DNA of 5,035 nucleotides, taken from positions 1 through 5,035 of the forward strand of contig JACCSZ010000270.1 in the NCBI GenBank assembly GCA_013812695.1, given 5' to 3'. Position numbers and translations under genes: made by a program. The stretch comes from Gemmatimonadales bacterium (GTDB lineage Bacteria; Gemmatimonadota; Gemmatimonadetes; Gemmatimonadales; GWC2-71-9). Numbering within the stretch: position 1 is the first letter of the stretch; the number at the start of each line of letters is the position of its first letter. Positions 1-4,676 of this stretch are shown piece by piece. Under the pieces are notes generated by a model, which ran no database searches, was not told the origin of the DNA, and worked only from the letters and a program-made list of their open reading frames with translations.

Positions 1-852
1 CTCGAGGCCCAGGTCCGCCGTGTTCGGCTGCCGCCCCGTGGCGACGAGCACCTGTTCGGCATGGACCTCGCCACTCATGCCCGCGCGCTCCACGGTGAGC
101 ACCACCTCGCTCCCTCGACGTGCCGCCTGCGTCACCCGAACCCCGGTCCGGATCTCGAGCCCCTCGGCCTCGAGCGCCGCGGCGAGGGCGGCCGAGACGT
201 CCTGATCCCCGGTCGACAGGATTCGGTCCTCCAGCTCGAGCACGACGACGCGGACGCCGAATCGGGCGAACGCCTGCCCGAGCTCGAGCCCGATGCTGCC
301 CCCGCCCACCACGAGGAGCGATGCCGGCAGCTCGGGCATCACCATCGCCGTCGTGCTGTCGAGCGCTCCGATCTCGCGCAATCCCGGAATGGGCGGCATG
401 GCGGGCGCGGTCCCCGTAGCGATGATCACCTTCCGGGCGCGGACGAGCTCCTGCCTCACGCGCACGCGGATCGCGACGTCCTCCTGTGCGGCCCCCGACT
501 CCAGCACTGCGCGCCCACGCAAGAGCGTGATGTTCTGGTACGCCTCGAGCACGTCGAGGTATTTCTCCTGGCGGAGGCGCTCGACCACCGTCTGCTTCGC
601 CAGCAAAACCTCGCGCCAGACCAGGGTCGGGGAGCACGCGCCGATGCCGGCTGGGTACCGGGAGCGCGCCGAGTGGAAGTGGTGCGCCGCCTCGATCAGG
701 TGTTTCGACTGAATGCAGCCGACGTTGACGCAGGTGCCCCCGACAACGTTTGCCGCTTCGACGATAGCCGCGCGGGCGCCCAGCTCGGAGGCGCGGATGG
801 CGGCGGCCATGCCGGCGCCCCCGCTGCCGATGATGAGGAGGTCGTAGTCCAC
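1..852 (-). CDS. merA: Mercuric reductase MerA, N-terminal 284 residues (cut by window edge)
   Basis: This flavoenzyme is predicted to reduce Hg(II) to volatile Hg(0) with NADPH in the cytoplasm. Residues 4-14 form the FAD-binding GxGxxG Rossmann motif (IIGSGGAG). The redox-active pair is C41 and C46 in GTCVNVGC. The stretch VPPIPGL-like (here MPPIPGL), the second dinucleotide-binding motif (VVGGGSIGLELGQAFARFG) and VATGRQPNT near the cut edge follow MerA order closely. The reading frame is open to base 1, so the rest of the NADPH domain, the dimerisation domain and the C-terminal Cys pair lie outside. The start is a GTG at 852-850, preceded by a GAGAGGGG ribosome site 9 nt upstream. There is no N-terminal HMA domain; a separate MerP-like gene ends 16 nt upstream. 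Oddity: the usual VPSK/IPSK after the second Cys reads IQSK. A related disulfide reductase is possible, but the mer context makes MerA very likely. Confidence 0.93.
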   Translation of the reverse strand, partial: MDYDLLIIGSGGAGMAAAIRASELGARAAIVEAANVVGGTCVNVGCIQSKHLIEAAHHFHSARSRYPAGIGACSPTLVWREVLLAKQTVVERLRQEKYLDVLEAYQNITLLRGRAVLESGAAQEDVAIRVRVRQELVRARKVIIATGTAPAMPPIPGLREIGALDSTTAMVMPELPASLLVVGGGSIGLELGQAFARFGVRVVVLELEDRILSTGDQDVSAALAAALEAEGLEIRTGVRVTQAARRGSEVVLTVERAGMSGEVHAEQVLVATGRQPNTADLGLE

Positions 853-861
853 CCGCTTTCG

Positions 862-869
862 CCCCTCTC
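862..869 (-). promoter_or_regulatory. Ribosome binding site of merA
   Basis: GAGAGGGG on the minus strand lies 9 nt before the GTG at 852. It decides the start codon, because no ATG lies near the Rossmann motif. It overlaps the stop codon of the upstream MerP-like gene, so translation of the two is probably coupled. Confidence 0.6.
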
Positions 870-1306
870 TACGAGGTCCGGGTCGAGTCGCGATGTCTTC
901 CGCCGTCCGCCGCCGCGCCCGTGGGGACGGCCTGCGGGCCGGCGACGACGGTCGCGGTGTAGTTGAGCGTCTTCACAGCCGCGATCATCTGCGCCGGCGT
1001 CACCTTCGCGGGGTCGTAAGTCACCACCGCCTGCCTTCGCTCGTAGCTCACGTCGGCGCGTTTCACACCCGGGAGCCGGACGAGCACCTTGCGCGTGGCG
1101 AGGGTGCAGCCACCGCAGGTCATCCCCTCCACGCGCAGGGTGACTTGGCTGAGGGTGTTCGCCCCCGGCGGATGGGACGGTGAATCGCCGGCAAGCAGGG
1201 TCCGGCGCGCCATGGCTGCGGTCGGTGGCTGGCAGAGCTCGCAGATGGCAAACCCGCCGACCAGCGTTGAGCCCAACAGCATGAAGATGGAACTCTTGAG
1301 CAGCAT
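869..1306 (-). CDS. merP: MerP-like heavy-metal-associated (HMA) protein with N-terminal anchor
   Basis: This 145-residue protein is predicted to bind Hg(II) and pass it to MerT or MerA. Residues 5-21 are hydrophobic and serve as a signal peptide or membrane anchor. Residues 53-120 are an HMA ferredoxin-like domain with GMTCGGC at 61-67, whose C64 and C67 are the metal ligands. The ending LNYTATVV resembles the last strand of the HMA fold. Two features are unusual. A second CxxC (CELC, C22-C25) sits at the end of the hydrophobic segment, and about 25 polar residues extend past the domain. Classical periplasmic MerP is roughly 90 residues, so this one is long. The ATG at 1306 is chosen because a GGAG site lies 6 nt upstream and the hydrophobic segment begins there; the frame is open further upstream but that stretch has no protein-like character. 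It lies 52 nt after merT and 16 nt before merA. Confidence 0.87.
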   Translation of the reverse strand: MLLKSSIFMLLGSTLVGGFAICELCQPPTAAMARRTLLAGDSPSHPPGANTLSQVTLRVEGMTCGGCTLATRKVLVRLPGVKRADVSYERRQAVVTYDPAKVTPAQMIAAVKTLNYTATVVAGPQAVPTGAAADGGRHRDSTRTS

Positions 1307-1312
1307 GACCGA

Positions 1313-1316
1313 CTCC
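1313..1316 (-). promoter_or_regulatory. Ribosome binding site of the MerP-like gene
   Basis: GGAG on the minus strand, 6 nt before the ATG at 1306. It supports this start over longer in-frame alternatives that reach into the merT gene. Confidence 0.5.
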
Positions 1317-1358
1317 GAGGTGGCCGCCCGAGGAGTGCCTCGAGCGTCGGCGAGAGGT

Positions 1359-1826
1359 TCAGAGGAGGAGACGGGACCAGGTCGGGAAGGTCCAGAGCAC
1401 GAGCGCGAGCAGGGCGGCGAGCCACAGGAGAACCCGGTCCCGGGTCCGGTTGCGGGGCAACGCACAGGTCAGGTCGGTCGCACCGGTTGGGCCCGCGCCG
1501 TCGGCCTCGGCGTTCGCGCCGCGCCGGGCGGCTGTTGCACCCCGGGAGCGGCGCCCGTACAACGTGTAGAACGCGACGGCGAACATCCCGATCATCACGA
1601 CGGCGAACACCGGCCTGAGCGGCTCGAACGTGGTCGCGAGCCCCGCTCCAACGCCGAGCGTGACGAACAGCAGCGGCCCCGCGCAGCAGAGCGAGGCCAG
1701 GAGTGCGGCAACCACCCCGCCCAGTCCGGCCCACAGCGACGTGCGCCCGCCTGCTACGCGACCCTGCTCGGGTCTTGCGGTCGCCGTCGTGACCCCGCCG
1801 CGGGGCGATGCCCCGTGAGCAGTCAT
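1359..1826 (-). CDS. merT: Mercuric ion transporter MerT
   Basis: This inner-membrane protein carries Hg(II) into the cytoplasm for reduction by MerA. It has 155 residues and three predicted membrane helices: about 33-55, 70-90 and 131-150. The first helix holds the diagnostic adjacent cysteines C47-C48 in ASLCCAGPLL, and the segment EPLRPVF at 68-74 matches the EPYRPIF of classical MerT. The loop before helix 3 has TCALPRNR, equivalent to VCAIPQVR of the Tn501 protein, so C121 matches the second loop cysteine. The first loop cysteine of the family (C76 in Tn501) is missing. The N-terminus is extended by about 20 polar residues and the loop is longer than usual (family length about 116). The ATG overlaps the TGA of the upstream gene as ATGA, which fixes the start and implies translational coupling. 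Confidence 0.9.
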   Translation of the reverse strand: MTAHGASPRGGVTTATARPEQGRVAGGRTSLWAGLGGVVAALLASLCCAGPLLFVTLGVGAGLATTFEPLRPVFAVVMIGMFAVAFYTLYGRRSRGATAARRGANAEADGAGPTGATDLTCALPRNRTRDRVLLWLAALLALVLWTFPTWSRLLL

Positions 1827-2125
1827 GCATCCCTCACGGCGACCAGCGCAGCCACGATCGTCTCGGGCGCGGGGATTTTGTCGGCACGGCAGGCGCGCCC
1901 GCTGGTGGAACCCCGATCCCCGGTGACGTCCCGCCCCGCGACGAGGATGGTGGGAGAGCCAAGTCCCCGAACGTGGTCCGGCGCATCCGGCAGTGTCTGG
2001 TCCCACTCCTGCCAGGCCAGGGCCACGCCTGACCGCGCGAGGGCGCCGCGGAGCGCCGCCCGAGCCGACTCGACATGGGGACAGCCGGCGAAGTAGACGA
2101 GCTCAACGAGCGGCGAAGTCGGCAT
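1823..2125 (-). CDS. Small thioredoxin-fold protein of the mer operon
   Basis: This 100-residue, soluble-looking protein has no signal peptide. The opening beta strand VELVYF runs straight into GCPHV (C15-P16), as at the active site of glutaredoxin/thioredoxin folds. GSPTILV at 57-63 has the look of the cis-proline loop, and GRDV follows at 64-67. A second cysteine, C79 in RACR, comes late; the partner cysteine of a CxxC is absent. From memory, proteins with a GCPN..., GSPT..., GRDV and ACR pattern are recurrent small thioredoxin-family companions of mercury loci, but I know of no assigned function. Its ATG lies inside merR (23-nt overlap) with a close GAGG, and its stop overlaps the merT start as ATGA. 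It should therefore be made with the mer proteins. A role as a cytoplasmic Hg(II)/thiol carrier or reductant is inference. Confidence 0.82.
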   Translation of the reverse strand: MPTSPLVELVYFAGCPHVESARAALRGALARSGVALAWQEWDQTLPDAPDHVRGLGSPTILVAGRDVTGDRGSTSGRACRADKIPAPETIVAALVAVRDA

Positions 2126-2555
2126 GGTCCTCAGGATTCTCCGGTGGCGACGGATCGAGCGCGGCGAGGATGGGACACTCATCGGGCAGGTGCGGGCCGT
2201 GACACGTGGCCGCGAGCTGAGCGAGCGCGCCGCGCATATGCGTGAGCTCGGCGAGCTTCGTGTCGATTCGCGCGATGGCTGCCAGCGCCCGCCGCTCGAC
2301 CGCGTCGCACCCGACTTCGGGCGTGACCCGAAGGGCGAGCAGCTCGGCGATCTCTTCCAGCGTGAATCCCAACGCCTGGGCTCGTTTGATGAACCGCACC
2401 CGTCGCACGGCATCCGCCGGATACTGCCGGTAGCCGGACGTGGTGCGCGGCGGGGCGGGGAGAAGGCCCCGGCGCTCGTAATAGCGGAGGGTATCGAGGG
2501 GCACGCGGGCCTGCCGAGCCACCGCGCCGATCGTGAGAACAGAGGTGTCCGTCAT
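2103..2555 (-). CDS. merR: Mercury-responsive MerR transcription regulator
   Basis: This regulator should repress the mer promoter without Hg(II) and activate it by DNA distortion when Hg(II) binds. The protein is 150 residues from the ATG at 2555. The N-terminal winged helix-turn-helix (about residues 5-70) contains the family signature DTLRYYERRGLL and GYRQY. A dimerisation helix follows. The three Hg(II) ligands are present: C83, C118 and C127, spaced 35 and 9 residues apart exactly as C82, C117 and C126 of Tn501 MerR, in GCDAV, TCHG and ECPIL. This separates it from CueR, ZntR or SoxR. An in-frame GTG at 2573 would add six residues but lies inside the operator, so the ATG is preferred. 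No Shine-Dalgarno is seen before it. merR is first in the operon and co-directional with merT-merP-merA, unlike the divergent Tn501/Tn21 layout. Confidence 0.93.
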   Translation of the reverse strand: MTDTSVLTIGAVARQARVPLDTLRYYERRGLLPAPPRTTSGYRQYPADAVRRVRFIKRAQALGFTLEEIAELLALRVTPEVGCDAVERRALAAIARIDTKLAELTHMRGALAQLAATCHGPHLPDECPILAALDPSPPENPEDHADFAAR

Positions 2556-2564
2556 CGTGGCTGG

Positions 2565-2596
2565 AACATACACCCTGGACTAAGGTCCAAGGTCAA
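2565..2596 (-). promoter_or_regulatory. MerR-type promoter with 22-bp dyad operator
   Basis: Reading the minus strand, a -35 TTGACC (2596-2591) and a -10 TATGTT (2570-2565) are separated by 20 bp. This is the overlong spacing typical of MerR-family promoters, which need the activator to realign the two boxes. The spacer is nearly filled by an inverted repeat: plus-strand arms ACCCTGGAC (2572-2580) and GTCCAAGGT (2585-2593), matching at 8 of 9 positions around a 4-bp centre. This should be the MerR binding site and the promoter for merR, the thioredoxin-like gene, merT, merP and merA. The predicted transcription start falls at about 2555-2558, almost on the merR start codon. The alternative -10 position one base earlier would give a 19-bp spacer. 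Confidence 0.82.
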
Positions 2597-2614
2597 GCGG
2601 CGGTCGAGGCGGCG

Positions 2615-3355
2615 CTACCCACTTCCTCCTCGATTCGCGGCACCCAGCGGCGTGGGCGGCACTCGATCCATCGCCACCGGAAGCACTCCCGCACCGACTG
2701 GGCAGCACTTGCGCAGCAGGATGAACGTGGCGAGCCCCCCGTGGAACCGCGCTCGGCGGCTGCGCTCGCAGTCGTGCCACGGGATGTCCTCGTCCGGGAG
2801 GAACTTCCCGGCGAAGCCCTGGCCGACCGCGGCGCGCAGCAGCACCGAACCGGCCCGCGAGAGCCACCCGTCCGGCAGCGAGCAGAACGTGTACAGCACG
2901 TAGCCCGCCGGTGTGATCACCCGCAAGTACTCCGCGACCGCCTGCCGCGGGTCCGGCACGGTCTCGATGACCCAGCCGCTGACGACCACGTCGAACGTCT
3001 CGTCGGCGAACGGCAGGTCGAGCACGCTGCCCTCGACCTTCTCACCCGGTACGTCGGCCGCCTGGGCCAGCATCGCCGGCGTGAGGTCGAGCAGCGTCAT
3101 CTGGACACCGGGCTCGAGGGCGAGCACCCGGCGGGAGATCGCCCCGGTCCCCGCACCCGCATCGAGGACGCGCTGGCCCGGGGCCAGGATCTCCCCGAGG
3201 TAGTGTTGCATCGCCTGCTCGCCGCCGGCGCCCGCGACCTTGAGCCACGCCTCGCGAAAGTGGGCGTACCTCGGCGCGGCCCGCTCGTAGACCCGCCGCA
3301 CGTCGTCGCCTGGCTGGCGCAGAATGAGCTCGAGGTCGCTCAGCAGCCGCGTCAT
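2615..3355 (-). CDS. Class I SAM-dependent methyltransferase, substrate unknown
   Basis: This is a 246-residue predicted cytosolic methyltransferase. Motif I VLDAGAGTG at 63-71 forms the SAM-binding glycine loop. The acidic residue D90 in LLDLTPAMLAQA ends strand 2, where it would bind the ribose. LDLPFADETFDVVVSG at 112-127 covers motifs II/III, and LRVITPAGYVL at 144-154 is the usual late strand. A helical N-terminal region (1-60) comes before the fold. Cysteines are C158, C196 and an adjacent C217-C218 pair, followed by a Pro/Gly-rich tail of about 27 residues. The ATG forms an ATGA overlap with the upstream membrane-protein gene, fixing the start. The stop lies only 18 bp from the -35 of the mer promoter. 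Substrates could be a lipid, a quinone, a small metabolite or a metal(loid); the cysteines and context make a soft-metal role possible but not shown. Confidence 0.85.
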   Translation of the reverse strand: MTRLLSDLELILRQPGDDVRRVYERAAPRYAHFREAWLKVAGAGGEQAMQHYLGEILAPGQRVLDAGAGTGAISRRVLALEPGVQMTLLDLTPAMLAQAADVPGEKVEGSVLDLPFADETFDVVVSGWVIETVPDPRQAVAEYLRVITPAGYVLYTFCSLPDGWLSRAGSVLLRAAVGQGFAGKFLPDEDIPWHDCERSRRARFHGGLATFILLRKCCPVGAGVLPVAMDRVPPTPLGAANRGGSG

Positions 3356-3828
3356 CGAATCTCCTCGGACAACCATCCCAGGTGGCGCCGCGTCAGCCAA
3401 AGGGTGAACGGCGGCACCAGCAGCCACTGGAGGATAGGGGCCAACCCGAATCCGAGCACCACCGGCATCTCGAGTGAGTAGGCCCAGTTTCGCCACACGA
3501 AGACGTTCAGCCACTCCAGTGCGACCGTGACCGCCAGTCCCGCCAGGAGAAACACGACGAGGCCGGCACGGCGCCTAGGACTAACAAGCCACAGCCGGGA
3601 GTGCCCCCACGCGGCCGCCACGGCATAGGCGCCCCAGGTGATCAGCACATCTCCGCCGGTGGCGCGGGTGCACCGGAGTACGGCCGCCCAGTGGCGAGCG
3701 CCGCCCATCTGCGCATAGAAAGGCGTCTGCAGTAGTTCCCAGACGAAATGCAGCAGAAAAGCGAAGAGCCCGAGCGCGAGCCAGGGCTGCCAGAGCGGCG
3801 GGCCGTTACGCCTGGCGCTCGCCGACAC
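3352..3828 (-). CDS. Conserved-looking four-helix membrane protein, function unknown
   Basis: I do not recognise a named family. The 158-residue protein has four predicted membrane helices at about 17-35, 60-77, 89-110 and 122-146. Charged or aromatic residues sit inside or at helix edges (FVWELLQTPFY at 28-38, GGD at 58-60, ALEWLNVFVW at 103-112), a pattern that suggests a substrate site rather than a plain anchor. A single cysteine (C53) lies in the first loop. The N-terminus is uncertain: a GTG at 3828 gives a 23-nt overlap with the upstream gene, and a TTG at 3864 would add 12 residues; neither has a strong ribosome site. The stop overlaps the methyltransferase ATG as ATGA, so both are probably translated together and may act as a pair, with the membrane protein presenting or moving the methylated product. 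That pairing is inference. Confidence 0.75.
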   Translation of the reverse strand: MSASARRNGPPLWQPWLALGLFAFLLHFVWELLQTPFYAQMGGARHWAAVLRCTRATGGDVLITWGAYAVAAAWGHSRLWLVSPRRRAGLVVFLLAGLAVTVALEWLNVFVWRNWAYSLEMPVVLGFGLAPILQWLLVPPFTLWLTRRHLGWLSEEIR

Positions 3829-4111
3829 GCCGAGCCCGCCACCCCGACACCAGCAGATAGACAAAAACCGCGTCGAGGCCGAGCATGACGAGCCCGGTGA
3901 GTGCCATGTGAAGCATCATTCCAGTCATCATCATGCCACCCATTCCCTGGCCGGCGCCCATAGTGCTGTCGCCGTCCATCATGCCCCCACCGCCCATCAT
4001 TCCCATGCCCATCATGCCCCCGGTCGTGAAGCAGCCGATGAGGGCCAGCACTGTCCAGAGCACGGCGAGCGAGCTCAGGACCCACAGGGCCGTGCGCAAT
4101 CCTCTGGTCAT
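3806..4111 (-). CDS. Small Met-rich two-helix membrane protein
   Basis: This 101-residue protein has two predicted membrane helices (about 6-28 and 67-89) joined by a Met/Gly-rich segment. Residues 33-69 contain GGMMGMGMMGGGGMM, MGAGQGMGGMMM and GMMLHM, giving 17 Met in the whole protein plus H68 and D46/D48. Met clusters are typical soft ligands for Cu(I) and Ag(I), so binding or passage of such metals at the outer face of the inner membrane is likely but inferred. The C-terminus is short and basic (WRARRVGERQ). The start is firm: AGGAGAG lies 4 nt upstream of the ATG. It follows the Met-rich lipoprotein by 54 nt and overlaps the next gene. No named family is recognised; low-complexity Met content could make homology searches misleading. 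Confidence 0.78.
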   Translation of the reverse strand: MTRGLRTALWVLSSLAVLWTVLALIGCFTTGGMMGMGMMGGGGMMDGDSTMGAGQGMGGMMMTGMMLHMALTGLVMLGLDAVFVYLLVSGWRARRVGERQA

Positions 4112-4115
4112 CGTT

Positions 4116-4122
4116 CTCTCCT
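4116..4122 (-). promoter_or_regulatory. Ribosome binding site of the two-helix Met-rich gene
   Basis: AGGAGAG on the minus strand lies 4 nt before the ATG at 4111. It is one of the strongest such sites in the window, suggesting independent initiation rather than coupling to the lipoprotein gene. Confidence 0.6.
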
Positions 4123-4165
4123 CGGTAAGAATCCTGGGAGGTGCTTCACGCCTTCAAGTTCCCCG

Positions 4166-4639
4166 TTACATGCCCTTCATCATCCCCTCGTGCATGGTCA
4201 GGAGCCGCCGCACCCGGTCACCATGCGCCTTCGTCCGCGCGGACAGTTCCTTGCCCTCGAGGCCCGGGAGATCCGCGAGGTCGCGCTTTACCGAATCCGT
4301 CAGCGCGGTCCACTCGGCGTTTTCGCCCATGTTCATGCTGCGCATGTCGCCCCCCATGCGATCCATCATCTGCGACATCATCCCCTGGTGCTTCGCCATC
4401 ATCTGAGACATCTGCGCCGGTGACATCCGCATCATGGAGTCCATGTGCCCGCGCATCATGGGCATCATGTTCATGCCCTCCATCCCGCCCATGTGCCCAC
4501 CCATGCCGCCGCTGTCCATCTCCATCCCCGCCATCCCCCCTGGCGCCTCACCGGCGCCGGCCTGCTCACCCGCGTCCTTCCCGCCGCAGCCCGCCAGAAC
4601 GATTCCACCGAGGATCAGCATCGATCGCATTGTACCCAT
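4166..4639 (-). CDS. Met-rich periplasmic lipoprotein, probable soft-metal binder
   Basis: This 157-residue protein begins with a lipoprotein signal peptide. The hydrophobic stretch 7-16 leads to the lipobox LAGC, with C18 as the predicted lipidated cysteine. After a short linker, residues 35-110 are extremely rich in methionine, with motifs such as GGMGGHMGGMEGMNMM and MAKHQGMM. In all 33 of 157 residues are Met, joined by several His. The last 45 residues are charged and helical and end in MHEGMMKGM. Such composition suits Cu(I)/Ag(I) or other thiophilic metal binding in the periplasm. The pump gene lying 37 nt upstream supports a role as a metal chaperone or sponge for it. The ATG at 4639 is chosen because AAGGAG lies 9 nt upstream; a second ATG at 4630 is also possible, while the longer open frame reaches into the pump gene. 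No named family is recognised. Confidence 0.83.
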   Translation of the reverse strand: MGTMRSMLILGGIVLAGCGGKDAGEQAGAGEAPGGMAGMEMDSGGMGGHMGGMEGMNMMPMMRGHMDSMMRMSPAQMSQMMAKHQGMMSQMMDRMGGDMRSMNMGENAEWTALTDSVKRDLADLPGLEGKELSARTKAHGDRVRRLLTMHEGMMKGM

Positions 4640-4648
4640 TGGGACGTG

Positions 4649-4654
4649 CTCCTT
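4649..4654 (-). promoter_or_regulatory. Ribosome binding site of the Met-rich lipoprotein gene
   Basis: AAGGAG on the minus strand lies 9 nt before the ATG at 4639 and decides that start. A small inverted repeat (TCCGG, 4-nt loop, CCGGA; 4654-4667) touches it, which could mildly affect ribosome access; the repeat is too short to claim a function. Confidence 0.6.
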
Positions 4655-4676
4655 CCGGATTGCCGGATTCATAGAT

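Noticed and set aside
61..966. 301-residue open frame on the plus strand
   Set aside because: It is the antisense of merA; the translation is rich in Arg, Gly, His and Asp with no recognisable fold, as expected from a high-GC gene read backwards.
1329..1342. Small inverted repeat (CGAGG, 4-nt loop, CCTCG) in the merT-merP gap, considered as a terminator or processing site
   Set aside because: A five-pair stem with no U-run, in a region where such repeats arise by chance at this GC content.
1089..2096. 335-residue open frame on the plus strand
   Set aside because: It runs antisense to merP, merT and the thioredoxin-like gene, all of which have clear family motifs. Composition is low-complexity and no ribosome site was seen.
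2596..2615. Looked for a terminator between the methyltransferase stop and the mer promoter
   Set aside because: No stem-loop followed by a U-run is seen; the gap is too short to hold one.
2124..2903. 259-residue open frame on the plus strand across merR and the mer promoter
   Set aside because: Antisense shadow of merR and the methyltransferase; it would cover the operator dyad and has no motif of its own.
2741..3481. 246-residue open frame on the plus strand
   Set aside because: Antisense to the methyltransferase and membrane-protein genes; Arg/His-rich without domain features.
4112..4165. Possible promoter in the 54-nt gap before the two-helix Met-rich gene (TTGAAG and GATTCT, minus strand)
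   Set aside because: The -10 matches the consensus at only three of six positions and the spacing is 18; not enough to claim.
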